Assembly: GCF_012911025.1 (NCBI RefSeq)
Contig: NZ_WUEI01000016.1
Coordinates: 1 to 64,000, forward strand
Direction of reading: 5' to 3'
From: Azoarcus sp. TTM-91
GTDB taxonomy: Bacteria; Pseudomonadota; Gammaproteobacteria; Burkholderiales; Rhodocyclaceae
Length of the DNA: 64,000 nucleotides
Part shown: positions 1 through 10,904 of the stretch, one piece after another
Layout: each line of letters opens with the position of its first letter
How positions within the stretch are numbered: position 1 is the first letter of the stretch
Made by a program: the position numbers and the translations under genes
Notes under the pieces: model-generated
Database searches by the model: none
What the model saw: the letters and a program-made list of their open reading frames with translations, nothing else
What the model was told of the DNA's origin: nothing

Positions 1-159
1 CTGCCGCCCATCGCCCTTGCGTCCCTCGCCGGTACCGGGGCGGGCAATTATAGGACGCACCCCGTACCCGGACCACGGCGGACAGCCTTTGTTTCAACCG
101 CTGGCGTTTTTTCTTCCCGCCCCGGTACCGGCGAGGGACGCAAGGGCGATGGGCGGCAG
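1..159. repeat. 44-bp perfect inverted repeat at window edge
   Basis: Bases 1-44 are the exact reverse complement of 116-159, separated by 71 bases. Each arm contains the palindrome ccggtaccgg. The left arm runs into the window start, so the full arm may be longer. The repeat lies just downstream of rlpA, which is transcribed towards it. It is too long for an ordinary terminator and has no T-run. Its nature (mobile-element ends, a strong RNA hairpin, or an assembly artefact) cannot be decided from the sequence. Confidence 0.85.
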
Positions 160-184
160 CGGTGGCCAGGGCCGCCGCATGCGC

Positions 185-1237
185 TCAGCGCTGGACGACG
201 AAGGGCTTGAGCTTGAGCACCGCGGCGATGCGGTCCGCCGCGCTGCGGGCTTCGTCCACGCTGGCGTAGGGCCCGGCGTGCAGGCGGAAGCGGCCGCCGT
301 CGGCGTACAGCTCCAGGCTCTGGGCGAAGGCGGCCAGTTCCTTGGCCACGGTGTCGCGGAAGCCCTCGGCGTTGTCGCGCGAGGAAAAGGCGCCAAGCTG
401 CAGGAAGATGCCGGTGCCGGTCGCCGAGCTGGGCGGCTTCAGCGCCGGTTCGCCGGATTCGCCCGGCGCGCCGGCCAGCGGCGCGAGCTGGGCGGCGCTC
501 GGCCCGCTGCGGCCGGGCAGCGGCGGCACCGGGTCGGTGTCGGCATACATCGGCAGTTCGCCCGGCAGGATCTGCTCCACCTCCACCTCGGTGCTGCCGC
601 TGTTCACATAGCCAAGCTTGTAGGCGGCGGTGTAGGAGAGGTCCATCACCCGGCCCTTGTGGAAAGGGCCGCGGTCGTTGATGCGCACCACCACCGAGCG
701 GCCGGTGGCGACGCTGGTGACGCGGGCGTAACTGGGAATCGGCAGCGTCGGATGCGCAGCGGTCATCGCGTACATGTCGTAGGGCTCGCCGCTGGAAGTG
801 GCCTGGCCGTGGAAGCGGCGGCCGTACCAGCTGGCGACGCCGCGCTCGCGATAGGGCGCGAGCACGGTTGCCGGCACGTAGTTCTGGCCGAAGACGTTGT
901 ACGGGCGGTTGGCGAAACGGTGCAGCGGCTCCAGCTTCGGCTGGGCATCCGGTATCAGTTCCAGGTTATCCGGCGGTATGTCGTCCGGGCCGTCGTCCTT
1001 GTAGTAGCCGCCGCTGCGGCGGGTGCTGGCCTTGGGCGGCACGGCCGGCGCTTCGCTGCGCGGGCCGCTGCTGCCGCTGGCAGTGCTGTCCGGCGCACGG
1101 GTGGGCGTGCTGCTGCAAGCGCTCAGCAGGGCGCAGGCGGTGGCCGCGCACAGCAGGCTGAGGGGAGAGGCGGGGCGAAAGGCGGCGTTGCGGCGCGCCC
1201 CGGCCACCAGGGCTGCGGAGGGTCGTAGTGTCGTCAT
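185..1237 (-). CDS. rlpA: RlpA septal ring lytic transglycosylase lipoprotein
   Basis: A 350-residue protein with a lipoprotein signal peptide (lipobox LLSAC, Cys41). A double-psi beta-barrel domain spans about residues 133-222 and includes VASWYG and the NDRGPF motif with the catalytic-type Asp188. A SPOR peptidoglycan-binding domain occupies about residues 275-348. RlpA proteins cleave glycan strands lacking stem peptides at the septum, and SPOR directs them to denuded glycan. It is the last visible gene of the mreB-to-rlpA operon, 15 bases after rodA, a placement common in proteobacteria. The long Pro/Ser-rich linker (about 42-100) is typical of an outer-membrane lipoprotein. Confidence 0.93.
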   Translation of the reverse strand: MTTLRPSAALVAGARRNAAFRPASPLSLLCAATACALLSACSSTPTRAPDSTASGSSGPRSEAPAVPPKASTRRSGGYYKDDGPDDIPPDNLELIPDAQPKLEPLHRFANRPYNVFGQNYVPATVLAPYRERGVASWYGRRFHGQATSSGEPYDMYAMTAAHPTLPIPSYARVTSVATGRSVVVRINDRGPFHKGRVMDLSYTAAYKLGYVNSGSTEVEVEQILPGELPMYADTDPVPPLPGRSGPSAAQLAPLAGAPGESGEPALKPPSSATGTGIFLQLGAFSSRDNAEGFRDTVAKELAAFAQSLELYADGGRFRLHAGPYASVDEARSAADRIAAVLKLKPFVVQR

Positions 1238-1252
1238 CTCGTTCGCCGCAGC

Positions 1253-2395
1253 CTACTTGGGAGACGAGAGGCGGCTGCGCTGTATGCTCATCAGGATACC
1301 CACCCCGAGACACAGGGTGACGAGGGCGGTTCCCCCGTAGCTCACGAAAGGCAGCGGCACGCCCACCACCGGCAGGATGCCGCTCACCATGCCCATGTTC
1401 ACGAAAGCATAGGTGAAGAAGATCATGGTGATCGCCCCGCCGAGCAGTTTGCTCGCCAGTGTGGGGGCATTGATCGAGATCTGGAAGCCGCGCGCCAGCA
1501 GCAGCACGTAGATGATGAGCAGCACGATGGTGCCGACCAGCCCCAGCTCTTCCGCCAGCACGGCGAAGATGAAGTCGGTGTGGCGTTCGGGCAGGAAGGC
1601 GAGGTGGGTCTGGGTTCCGGCCATCCAGCCCTTGCCGAGCACGCCGCCGGAGCCGATGGCGATGGTGGACTGGATGATGTGGAAGCCCTTGCCCAGCGGA
1701 TCCTGGGTCGGATCCAGCAGGGTGCACACCCGGTGCTTCTGGTACTCGCGCATGCCGTACCAGTCCACGCCCGGCTGGCACAGGGTGTCGCCGAAGGCGA
1801 CGATGCTGCCGATGCCGATGATGCCGACCAGCGCCACCGGCACGATCAGCTTCCACGACAGGCCGGCGAAGAAGATCACATAGAAGCCGGCGGCGGTCAC
1901 CAGCAGGCTGGTGCCCAGGTCGGGCTGGATCAGGATCAGCCCCACCGGCACCACCAGCAGCAGGCCGGCGACGATGAAGTCGCGGAAGGCGATCTGGCCC
2001 TCGCGCTGCTGGAAGTACCAGGCCAGCATCAGCGGCATGGCGATTTTCATCAGCTCGGAAGGCTGGATGCGGGTGACGCCGACGTGCAGCCAGCGCTGCG
2101 CGCCTTTGGACACCTCGCCGAACAGCTCCACCGCCACCAGCAGCACCACGCCGACGATATACAGCGGCAGCGCCAGCGACAGCATGCGCTGGCTGGAGAT
2201 GGTCGCCGCCACCCACATCGCCGCCAGCGCCACCACGGTGTTGATGGCCTGCGCCTCCAGCCGGTCGGGCGAGGCGCTGATCATCAGGAAGTAGGCGTAG
2301 CCCAGCAGCGCGCCCAGGATCAGCATCAGCTGCGGATCGATGGGGCGCAGGAAAGCGCGCAGCAGGCCCAGCGGGTGGAAGCGGCTCTCGGTCAT
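1253..2395 (-). CDS. rodA: RodA, SEDS peptidoglycan glycosyltransferase
   Basis: A 380-residue polytopic inner-membrane protein of the SEDS family, which polymerises lipid II into glycan strands during lateral wall growth. The family signature LPERHTDFIF, carrying the Asp needed for polymerase activity in E. coli RodA, and a C-terminal SYGGT segment are present. Its ATG overlaps the mrdA stop by four bases, so the polymerase and its cognate transpeptidase are translationally coupled. Length is close to E. coli RodA (370). Confidence 0.96.
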   Translation of the reverse strand: MTESRFHPLGLLRAFLRPIDPQLMLILGALLGYAYFLMISASPDRLEAQAINTVVALAAMWVAATISSQRMLSLALPLYIVGVVLLVAVELFGEVSKGAQRWLHVGVTRIQPSELMKIAMPLMLAWYFQQREGQIAFRDFIVAGLLLVVPVGLILIQPDLGTSLLVTAAGFYVIFFAGLSWKLIVPVALVGIIGIGSIVAFGDTLCQPGVDWYGMREYQKHRVCTLLDPTQDPLGKGFHIIQSTIAIGSGGVLGKGWMAGTQTHLAFLPERHTDFIFAVLAEELGLVGTIVLLIIYVLLLARGFQISINAPTLASKLLGGAITMIFFTYAFVNMGMVSGILPVVGVPLPFVSYGGTALVTLCLGVGILMSIQRSRLSSPK

Positions 2396-4284
2396 TCGTC
2401 GCTCTCCGCGGCGTCCACGTCTTCGGCTGCGGGCTGGTTGGGGCGCTTGCCGAGCAGGTAGTAATCCATCACCAGGCGGGCGATGGGCGCGGCCGACTGG
2501 GCACCGAAACCGCCGTTCTCCACCAGCACCGCCAGCGCGATCTTGGGCTCTTCCGCCGGCGCGTAGGCGATGAACCAGGAGTGGTCTCGCAAGCGCTCGC
2601 TGACCCGGCCCTCGACGTACTTCGCGCCCTTGAGCGAGAACACCTGGGCGGTGCCGGTCTTGCCGCCGACCGAATACGGCGCGTTGCCGAAGGCGCGGGC
2701 GCCGGTGCCGGCCTTGGTCACGTCCACCATGGCGGAGCGCACCGTGGCCACATGCTCCGGCTTGAGCCCGAGCTGGCGTATCGGCTCCGGCTCCACCACC
2801 CGCTTGGCGCTACTGCGGTTATCCACCACATGACGCACCAGGTGCGGCCGGTACACATTGCCGCCATTCACCACCGCTGCCAAGGCGTTGGCCATCTGCA
2901 GCGGGGTATAGGCGTTGTAGCCCTGGCCGATGCCTACCGAGATCGTCTCGCCACCGAACCAGCGCTGCTGCTCCGGCCGGCGGAAGCGGCGCTTCTTCCA
3001 GTCTGGCGACGGCAGCACGCCTTCCGCTTCGCCGGGGATGTCGATGCCGGTACGCGAGCCGAAGCCCAACGGCGACATGAAGCGGGCGATGCCCTCGATG
3101 CCGAGATCGTTGGCGAGCTGGTAGTAATAGGTATTGCAGGACACGACGATGGACTTGTGCAGATCCACCATGCCGTGGCCACCCACTTTGTCGTCCATGA
3201 AGCGGTGACCGCCGAAGGCGAAGAAGCCGGGGTCGGCGATGGCCTGGCCGGCGGTGCGCTTGCCGGTGGTCAGCCCCGCCAGCGCCATGAAGGGCTTGAA
3301 GGTGGAACCGGGCGGATAGGCGCTGAAGATGGCGCGGTTGAGCAGCGGGTGATCGGGCGAATCGTTCAGTGCCTTCCAGTCCTGGGTGGAGATGCCGTCC
3401 ACGAACAGGTTGGGATCGAAGGTAGGGGTGGACACCAGCGCCAGCACGCCGCCGGTAGCGGGCTCTATCGCCACCATGGCGCCGCGGCGGTTGCCGAAGG
3501 CGGCCTCGGCCACCTTCTGCAGCTCGATGTCCAGTGTCAGCTCCAGGTCGTTACCAGCCATGGCCGAGGTGCGCGACAGCCGCCGCACCGCGCGGCCGCC
3601 GGCATTGACCTCCACCTGCTCGACGCCAGTGGTGCCATGCAGCTCGGCCTCGTAGGACTGCTCCAGGCCACTCTTGCCGATGTACTCCGAGCCGCGATAG
3701 TTGGCAGTTTCGCCGCGCTCCTCGATGCGCTCCACGTCACGGTCATTGATGCGGCCGATGTAACCGACCACATGGGAGGCGGTGGCGCCTTGCGGATAAT
3801 CCCGGAACAGCCGCGCCTGCACCTCCACGCCCGGGAAGCGGTAGCGCTGCGAAATGAAGCGCGCCACTTCGTCGTCGCTCAGGCGGGTACGTATGGGAAC
3901 GCTCTCGAAGTTGCGGCTTTCTTCGAGGATTTTGCGGAAACGCCTGCGATCGCGCTGCTCTATGGTCAGCACTTCCGAGAGACGATCTATGGTTTCGTCC
4001 AGGTTGCCGGCGCGCGAAGGCGTGATCTCCAGCGTGTAGGCGGCATAGTTGCGCGCCAGCACCACGCCGTTGCGGTCCACGATGCTGCCGCGGTTGGGAA
4101 CCACCGGCAGCAGGGCGATGCGGTTGTCCTCCGCCCGGGTATGGAAGTAGTCGTGCCGCACCACTTGGAGGTAGTAGAAGCGGGCGGCGAGCAGGCCGAA
4201 GCAGACGAGGACGAACAGCCCGGCCACCACCACCCGGCGGCGAAAGCGCCAACTCTCCTGGTCGGGGGTGCGGAACTCCGTCAT
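2392..4284 (-). CDS. mrdA: Penicillin-binding protein 2, elongation transpeptidase
   Basis: A 630-residue class B PBP that cross-links peptidoglycan in the elongasome. It has an N-terminal membrane anchor at about residues 18-38, a dimerisation/pedestal domain, and a transpeptidase domain. The active-site motifs are STFK (nucleophile Ser327), SCN and KTGTA. It is encoded between mreD and rodA and overlaps rodA by four bases. Length matches E. coli PBP2 (633). The acidic tail (about 615-630) is unremarkable. Confidence 0.96.
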   Translation of the reverse strand: MTEFRTPDQESWRFRRRVVVAGLFVLVCFGLLAARFYYLQVVRHDYFHTRAEDNRIALLPVVPNRGSIVDRNGVVLARNYAAYTLEITPSRAGNLDETIDRLSEVLTIEQRDRRRFRKILEESRNFESVPIRTRLSDDEVARFISQRYRFPGVEVQARLFRDYPQGATASHVVGYIGRINDRDVERIEERGETANYRGSEYIGKSGLEQSYEAELHGTTGVEQVEVNAGGRAVRRLSRTSAMAGNDLELTLDIELQKVAEAAFGNRRGAMVAIEPATGGVLALVSTPTFDPNLFVDGISTQDWKALNDSPDHPLLNRAIFSAYPPGSTFKPFMALAGLTTGKRTAGQAIADPGFFAFGGHRFMDDKVGGHGMVDLHKSIVVSCNTYYYQLANDLGIEGIARFMSPLGFGSRTGIDIPGEAEGVLPSPDWKKRRFRRPEQQRWFGGETISVGIGQGYNAYTPLQMANALAAVVNGGNVYRPHLVRHVVDNRSSAKRVVEPEPIRQLGLKPEHVATVRSAMVDVTKAGTGARAFGNAPYSVGGKTGTAQVFSLKGAKYVEGRVSERLRDHSWFIAYAPAEEPKIALAVLVENGGFGAQSAAPIARLVMDYYLLGKRPNQPAAEDVDAAESDE

Positions 4285-4297
4285 TGCGCGCGCCGGC

Positions 4298-4819
4298 TCA
4301 GATGGGACGGTTGTCGTCCCGCTCCACCGGCTGGTACTGCGGCAGCAGCAGCAGGAAGCTCATCGGCGCCCACAACAGCACGCTGGTGAAGCTGGAGAGG
4401 AAGTACAGCCAGCCGGGAAACTCGGCGCCGGCCAGCAGGCGCACGGTCACCATCAGCAACTGGGCAGCCAGCAGCATGGGCAGCACGTGCAGCGCCTGCT
4501 GCAGCAGCGGGAACCACATCAGCCGGCGGGCGAAACGCCCGGCCAGGTAGGCCACCACCACATAGGCCAGCGCATGCTGCCCCATGGCCGCGCCCTGGCC
4601 GATGTCCACCAGCAGACCGAAAACGAAGCCGGCCCCCATGCCGATGCGCAGCGGCTCGCGGATGCACCAGAAGGCCAGCACCAGCGCCACCCAGTCGGGC
4701 ACGCCGGGAAAGGTGCCGGTGGGCACGTAGGCGAAACCCAGCGTCAGGATGAGGCTGAAATAAATGAACCACAGCTTGACCGGCAGCAGGATGCGGCTGG
4801 AACGGTTGGTCGGTTGCAT
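4298..4819 (-). CDS. mreD: MreD rod-shape membrane protein
   Basis: A 173-residue hydrophobic protein with several predicted membrane segments, matching MreD in size and position between mreC and mrdA. MreD is an inner-membrane partner of MreC in the elongasome. The family is weakly conserved, so the call rests largely on synteny plus membrane topology. The start ATG at 4819 lies 74 bases after the mreC stop, and mrdA follows 13 bases downstream. Confidence 0.9.
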   Translation of the reverse strand: MQPTNRSSRILLPVKLWFIYFSLILTLGFAYVPTGTFPGVPDWVALVLAFWCIREPLRIGMGAGFVFGLLVDIGQGAAMGQHALAYVVVAYLAGRFARRLMWFPLLQQALHVLPMLLAAQLLMVTVRLLAGAEFPGWLYFLSSFTSVLLWAPMSFLLLLPQYQPVERDDNRPI

Positions 4820-4893
4820 GTCAGTCCTCCGGACCGTTCACGGCCACGCCGCCGCGGAGCAGGCAGGGCGTGCGATGCGACGAACGCTTCATC

Positions 4894-5781
4894 TCAGGGC
4901 GCCTCGGCCTTCTCTGCCGGGGCCGCCTGGGGCAACGGCGGCGGCAATTCCGCACGGCCCAGCACCAACACCTGCACACTGCGTTCGATGCCGGCCAGCG
5001 GCTCGCAGACGATGCGGGCGAAGGCCTCCGCCTCCCGGTCCACCGCCGCCACCTCGGCCACCGGCAGGCCGGGCAGGAAGACACCGTCCAGCCCGGAGGT
5101 GACCAAGCGGTCGCCCGGCTGGATGTCCGCGCTGGCGATCACGAAACGCAGCTCCAGCCGCCCCTGGCCGGAGCCGAACAGCACGCCGCGCAGGCCATTG
5201 CGCAGCACCTGCACCGGGATCGCCTGGTTGCGGTCGGTCAGCAGCGTGACTTCGGACTGGATGGGATAGACCCGCGTCACCTGGCCGATCACGCCCTTGG
5301 CGTCCACCACCGCCAGCCCCGGCTCCACCCCTTCCTGGGCGCCGCGGTCGAGGATGACCTTGCGCGAGAACGGGTCCGGCGCGTTGTAGAGGATTTCTGC
5401 CGCCACGCTGCGCACGCCCACCCGCTGCGACATCTCGAGCAGGCCGCGCAACTGCTGGTTTTCCTGCTCCAGCTGCTCGAAGCGCAGCAGGCGCTCCCCA
5501 CTGCCCAACTGCTGGCGGCGCAGGTCGGCATTGTCCAGCTGCACCTGGATCAGGGTAGCGAAGTAGTGGGACGCGTTGCGCACGAAGTCGGCCGGTTTGG
5601 CCGCCGCCATCTGCAGCGGGTAAGTGGCGACCGACAGGCCTTGCCGCAGCACTTCCAGGTAGCGGAACTTCAGGTCCGCCACCAGCAGCGTCAGGCAGAT
5701 GCACACGAGCAGCATCAGCCGCGCCAAAGGCGCAGGGCCGCGCTTGAAGATCGGAGGCGGTTGATGGCCGACTAAGGACAT
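4894..5781 (-). CDS. mreC: MreC rod-shape-determining protein
   Basis: A 295-residue bitopic protein: a basic N-terminus (1-22), one membrane helix (about 23-40), a periplasmic coiled coil rich in Gln/Glu/Leu (about 85-115, EQENQQLRGLL), and a C-terminal beta-barrel domain. MreC links cytoplasmic MreB to PBP2 and activates it. It ends in an Ala/Pro-rich tail beginning near residue 278. It lies 94 bases downstream of mreB, with a GC-rich hairpin in the gap. Confidence 0.95.
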   Translation of the reverse strand: MSLVGHQPPPIFKRGPAPLARLMLLVCICLTLLVADLKFRYLEVLRQGLSVATYPLQMAAAKPADFVRNASHYFATLIQVQLDNADLRRQQLGSGERLLRFEQLEQENQQLRGLLEMSQRVGVRSVAAEILYNAPDPFSRKVILDRGAQEGVEPGLAVVDAKGVIGQVTRVYPIQSEVTLLTDRNQAIPVQVLRNGLRGVLFGSGQGRLELRFVIASADIQPGDRLVTSGLDGVFLPGLPVAEVAAVDREAEAFARIVCEPLAGIERSVQVLVLGRAELPPPLPQAAPAEKAEAP

Positions 5782-5830
5782 CGCGGGATTCGGGGGTCGG
5801 CGTGAAAGAAAGGAAACTGCGGTGGCTTAA

Positions 5831-5851
5831 GGCCGGGGCCCGCGCCCGGCC
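5831..5851 (-). other. GC-rich hairpin between mreB and mreC
   Basis: A perfect 7-bp stem (ggccggg/cccggcc) with a 7-base loop lies in the 94-base gap between mreB and mreC. On the coding strand it is followed only by TTAAG, so it is not a strong intrinsic terminator. It may partly attenuate transcription or stabilise mreB mRNA, since MreB is usually needed in excess over MreC. Confidence 0.4.
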
Positions 5852-5875
5852 TCGCCGGGCACGGCTGTGCAGAGC

Positions 5876-7048
<1,173 letters not shown>

Positions 7049-7336
7049 ATGTCGCTCTCCAACGAACAAGTCGGGCACGTCGCGCGCCTCGCCCGCATCG
7101 CCCTGACCGAGGCAGAAACCGAGGCGACCCGGCGCAAGCTCGACGGCATTTTCGGCCTCATCGAGCAGATGCAGGCGGTGGATACCACCGGCGTCGAGCC
7201 CATGAGCCATCCGCAGGAACTCGCCACCCGCCTGCGCGAGGACGCCGTCATCGAAACCGATAGACGCGCCGCCTTCCAGGCCGCCGCCCCGCAGACCGAG
7301 GCCGGACTTTACCTGGTCCCCAAAGTCATCGAATGA
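7049..7336 (+). CDS. gatC: Asp/Glu-tRNA amidotransferase subunit C
   Basis: A 95-residue protein matching GatC, the small chaperone-like subunit of the GatCAB complex. GatCAB converts misacylated Asp-tRNA(Asn) and Glu-tRNA(Gln) to the amide forms. The N-terminal [14 protein letters not shown] and the C-terminal LREDAV segment are typical of the family. It is the first gene of gatC-gatA-lipoprotein-gatB. Confidence 0.95.
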   Translation: MSLSNEQVGHVARLARIALTEAETEATRRKLDGIFGLIEQMQAVDTTGVEPMSHPQELATRLREDAVIETDRRAAFQAAAPQTEAGLYLVPKVIE

Positions 7337-7397
7337 CCTGGCCGGCCGCGGCAGACTCAGCGTCGCCGCCGCCAGCCCTCTCCGTTTCCCAGCGACC

Positions 7398-8870
7398 ATG
7401 ATCAACGCCAGTCTCAAGACCTTGCGCGCAGCACTCGACGCGCGGCAGATATCGAGCGTGGAACTCGCCACTTTGTTCCTCGACCGCATCCAGGCCGCCA
7501 ATCCGGCGCTGAACGCCTTCATCACGGTGGACGGCGACGGCGCCCTTGCCGCCGCCCGGGCTGCGGATGAACGCATCGCCGCCGGCCAGGCCGGCCCGCT
7601 TACCGGCATTCCGCTGGCTCACAAGGATGTGTTCTGCACCGAAGGCGTGCTGACCACCTGCGGCTCGCGAATGCTGGCCAACTTCGTCAGCCCCTACGAC
7701 GCCCACGTGGTCACCCAGCTGAAGGCCGCCGGCGCGGTCACCCTGGGCAAGACCAATATGGATGAGTTCGCCATGGGCTCGTCCAACGAGAACTCCTGGT
7801 TCGGCCCCGCGCGCAATCCCTGGAACACCGCCAAGGTGCCCGGCGGCTCCTCCGGTGGTTCGGCGGCGGCGGTGGCCGCGCGCCTGGCACCCGTCGCCAC
7901 CGGCACCGACACCGGCGGCTCGGTGCGCCAGCCGGCCGCACTCACCGGCATCACCGGCATCAAGCCCACCTACGGCGTGGTCAGCCGCTACGGCATGATC
8001 GCCTACGCCTCCTCGCTGGATCAGGCCGGCGCCTTCGCCGCCTCGGCCGAAGACTGCGCGCCGCTGCTCAGCGCCATGGCCGGCTTCGATCCGCGCGACT
8101 CCACCAGCCTGGAGCGTCCGACCGAGGACTATGGCCGCCTGCTCGCCGCGCCCGCCGGCAACAAGCCGCTCCAAGGCCTGCGCATCGGCCTGCCGCGAGA
8201 GTTCTTCGGCCCCGGCATGGCGGACGATGTGCGCGCCACGGTGGAGGCCGCGCTGGCGCAGTACCGTGCGCTGGGCGCCATCACCGTGGATGTGGATCTG
8301 CCCAACGCCAGGCTGGCCATTCCCGCCTATTACGTGATCGCCCCGGCCGAAGCCTCCAGCAACCTGTCTCGCTTCGACGGCGTGCGCTACGGCCACCGCG
8401 CCGCCGAGTATGGCGATCTCAACGACATGTACTGCAGGAGCCGCGCCGAAGGCTTCGGCGACGAGGTCAAACGCCGCATCCTGGTCGGCACCTACGTGCT
8501 GTCCCACGGCTACTACGACGCCTACTACCTGCAGGCGCAGAAGCTGCGCCGGCTGATCGCCGAGGACTTCCGCGCCGCCTTCACCCAGTGCGACGTCATC
8601 GCCGGCCCCACCAGCCCGACCACGGCCTGGGGAATCGGCGAGAAAACCGACGACCCGGTGCAGATGTACCTGTCTGACATCTACACCATCGCGGTGAACC
8701 TCGCCGGCCTGCCCGGCCTGTCGCAGCCCTGCGGCTTCGGCGCGGACGGACTGCCGGTGGGCCTGCAACTGATCGGCGACTACTTCAGCGAGGCCGGCCT
8801 GCTCAACGCCGCGCACCGCTACCAGCAGGCCACCGACTGGCACCTGCGCCGGCCGGAAGGCACCGCCTGA
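7398..8870 (+). CDS. gatA: Asp/Glu-tRNA amidotransferase subunit A
   Basis: A 490-residue amidase-signature enzyme that releases ammonia from glutamine for the GatB transamidation step. The Ser-cisSer-Lys triad is visible: Lys in PLAHKDVFC, and the two serines in the [14 protein letters not shown] stretch. Length is normal (about 485). It lies 61 bases downstream of gatC, and its TGA is followed one base later by the ATG of a lipoprotein gene. Confidence 0.97.
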   Translation: MINASLKTLRAALDARQISSVELATLFLDRIQAANPALNAFITVDGDGALAAARAADERIAAGQAGPLTGIPLAHKDVFCTEGVLTTCGSRMLANFVSPYDAHVVTQLKAAGAVTLGKTNMDEFAMGSSNENSWFGPARNPWNTAKVPGGSSGGSAAAVAARLAPVATGTDTGGSVRQPAALTGITGIKPTYGVVSRYGMIAYASSLDQAGAFAASAEDCAPLLSAMAGFDPRDSTSLERPTEDYGRLLAAPAGNKPLQGLRIGLPREFFGPGMADDVRATVEAALAQYRALGAITVDVDLPNARLAIPAYYVIAPAEASSNLSRFDGVRYGHRAAEYGDLNDMYCRSRAEGFGDEVKRRILVGTYVLSHGYYDAYYLQAQKLRRLIAEDFRAAFTQCDVIAGPTSPTTAWGIGEKTDDPVQMYLSDIYTIAVNLAGLPGLSQPCGFGADGLPVGLQLIGDYFSEAGLLNAAHRYQQATDWHLRRPEGTA

Positions 8871-8871
8871 G

Positions 8872-9390
8872 ATGGCCGTAGCCCTGCGGCTCCGCCTTTC
8901 GCCGCGGCAGGCAGCCGGCCTCGCGGCCGCCCTGCTGCTGGCGGCCTGCGGCACGCCCGGCCCCAAGCCGGGCGGCGACAGCGCGCCGGTGCCGGAAGAG
9001 GTGCTGGAGCGCCCGTCCGAAGCCAAGAGTCAGCTTAAGCCGATGCCGATAGAACCGCTGAACGTGAAGGCGGACTGCGCCTTCACCGACGAAGCCGGCT
9101 ACTCGGCCCGCACCAGGCTGGACGTCAGCTACGCCGAGGTGCGCGCCTTCTCCGCCCGGGTGGATGTACCGCGCCGCGGCAACTGCCACTTCGACCTGGG
9201 CGATTTCCACCAGGTCAAACGCGAACCGCACGTGGAGCTGCGCGCCAGGGACGGCTGCACCGTCAGCATGTGGGAACAGGGCGACCAGGTCACCGTGGCC
9301 TTCACCCAGTGTGCCAGCCGCTGCAGCCACGGCACCTTCGAATACGTATGGCCGATCCTGCTGGACCGGTCCAGCGGCCAGTGCCACTGA
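8872..9390 (+). CDS. Uncharacterised lipoprotein between gatA and gatB
   Basis: A 172-residue protein with a lipoprotein signal peptide (hydrophobic LAAALLLAAC, Cys26). The mature part has a Pro-rich linker (27-60), then a compact domain with six cysteines, which suggests disulphides in the periplasm. Its ATG is one base after the gatA stop, and gatB follows 24 bases later, so it is embedded in the amidotransferase operon. No domain was recognised. Nothing links it mechanistically to tRNA amidation; co-transcription is the only evidence of association. Confidence 0.85.
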   Translation: MAVALRLRLSPRQAAGLAAALLLAACGTPGPKPGGDSAPVPEEVLERPSEAKSQLKPMPIEPLNVKADCAFTDEAGYSARTRLDVSYAEVRAFSARVDVPRRGNCHFDLGDFHQVKREPHVELRARDGCTVSMWEQGDQVTVAFTQCASRCSHGTFEYVWPILLDRSSGQCH

Positions 9391-9414
9391 CCGCCTGAAA
9401 CAACGGAAACGACC

Positions 9415-10887
9415 ATGAGCAGAACCGATTGGGAAGTCGTCATCGGGCTGGAAGTGCATAGCCAGCTCAACACCGCCTCCAAGATCTTCTCCGGCGCCTC
9501 CACCGCCTTCGGCGCCGAACCCAATGTGCAGGCCAGCGCGGTGGATATCGCGCTGCCGGGCGTGCTGCCGGTGCTCAACCGCGGCGCGGTCGAGCGCGCC
9601 ATCCGCTTCGGCCTCGCCATCGGCGCAACGGTGGCGCCGAAGAGCGTGTTCGCGCGCAAGAATTACTTCTACCCCGACCTGCCCAAGGGCTACCAGATCA
9701 GCCAGTTCGAGCTGCCGGTGGTACAGGGCGGCGCCATCACCATCCGCGTCGGTGAAGGCGACAAGGCCTACGAGAAGACGGTGCAGCTCACCCGCGCCCA
9801 CCTGGAAGAGGACGCCGGCAAGAGCCTGCACGAAGACTTCCACGGCATGAGCGGCATCGACCTCAATCGCGCCGGCACCCCGCTGCTGGAAATCGTCTCC
9901 GAGCCGGACATGCGCTCTTCCGCCGAAGCGGTGGCCTATGCCCGCGCGCTGCATGCGCTGGTGCGCTGGATCGACATCTGCGACGGCAACATGCAGGAAG
10001 GCTCCTTCCGCTGCGACGCCAACGTCTCGGTGCGCCCGCGCGGTCAGGAAAAGTTCGGCACCCGCCGCGAGATCAAGAACCTCAACTCCTTCCGCTTCCT
10101 GCAACAGGCCATCGACTACGAAGTGCAGTGGCAGATCGAGCGCCTGGAAGACGGCGGCACCATCCAGCAAGCCACCGTGCTGTTCGACCCGGACAGCGGT
10201 GAGACGCGGATGATGCGCTCCAAGGAAGACGCCCACGACTACCGCTACTTCCCCGACCCAGACCTGCTGCCGCTGGTGATCTCCGAGGAGTGGATCGCCC
10301 GCGTGCGCGGCGGAATGCCGGAACTGCCGGAAGCGATGAAGGCGCGCTTCGTCGCCGACTTCGGCCTCTCCGCCTACGACGCCACCACGCTGACCGCGTC
10401 CAAGGAGGTGGCGGCTTACTTCCAGGCCACGGTGGACGCCGCTGGCAAGGCCAATGCCAAGCTCTGCGCCAACTGGGTCATGGGCGAACTCGCGGCGCGG
10501 TTGAACAAGGCCGAGCTGGACATCGCCGCCTCGCCTGTGGCGCCGGCCCAGCTCGCCGGCATGGTCGCCCGTATCGCCGACAACACCATCTCCAACGCCA
10601 TCGCCAAGAAGGTGTTCGAAGCGCTGTGGAACGGCGAAGGTGGCGACGGCGCCGATGCCGCCGACCAGGTCATCGACTGCCAAGGCCTCAAGCAGGTGAC
10701 CGACAGCGGCGCCATCGAAGGCCTGATCGACGAAGTGCTGGCGGCCAATCCGAAGTCGGTGGAAGAATTCCGCGCCGGCAAGGAGAAGGCCTTCAACGCC
10801 CTGGTCGGCCAGGTCATGAAAGCCAGCAAAGGTAAGGCCAACCCCGGCCAGGTGAACGAACTGCTGCGGCGCAAGCTCCAAGCCTGA
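9415..10887 (+). CDS. gatB: Asp/Glu-tRNA amidotransferase subunit B
   Basis: A 490-residue protein that binds misacylated tRNA, phosphorylates the side-chain carboxylate and transfers ammonia from GatA. The N-terminal [13 protein letters not shown] and internal [14 protein letters not shown] and [14 protein letters not shown] segments are diagnostic of GatB. A helical YqeY-like tail (about 340-490) completes a full-length enzyme. It probably serves Gln-tRNA and/or Asn-tRNA formation in this organism. Confidence 0.98.
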   Translation: MSRTDWEVVIGLEVHSQLNTASKIFSGASTAFGAEPNVQASAVDIALPGVLPVLNRGAVERAIRFGLAIGATVAPKSVFARKNYFYPDLPKGYQISQFELPVVQGGAITIRVGEGDKAYEKTVQLTRAHLEEDAGKSLHEDFHGMSGIDLNRAGTPLLEIVSEPDMRSSAEAVAYARALHALVRWIDICDGNMQEGSFRCDANVSVRPRGQEKFGTRREIKNLNSFRFLQQAIDYEVQWQIERLEDGGTIQQATVLFDPDSGETRMMRSKEDAHDYRYFPDPDLLPLVISEEWIARVRGGMPELPEAMKARFVADFGLSAYDATTLTASKEVAAYFQATVDAAGKANAKLCANWVMGELAARLNKAELDIAASPVAPAQLAGMVARIADNTISNAIAKKVFEALWNGEGGDGADAADQVIDCQGLKQVTDSGAIEGLIDEVLAANPKSVEEFRAGKEKAFNALVGQVMKASKGKANPGQVNELLRRKLQA

Positions 10888-10904
10888 GTATCCGGAGATC
10901 GTCG

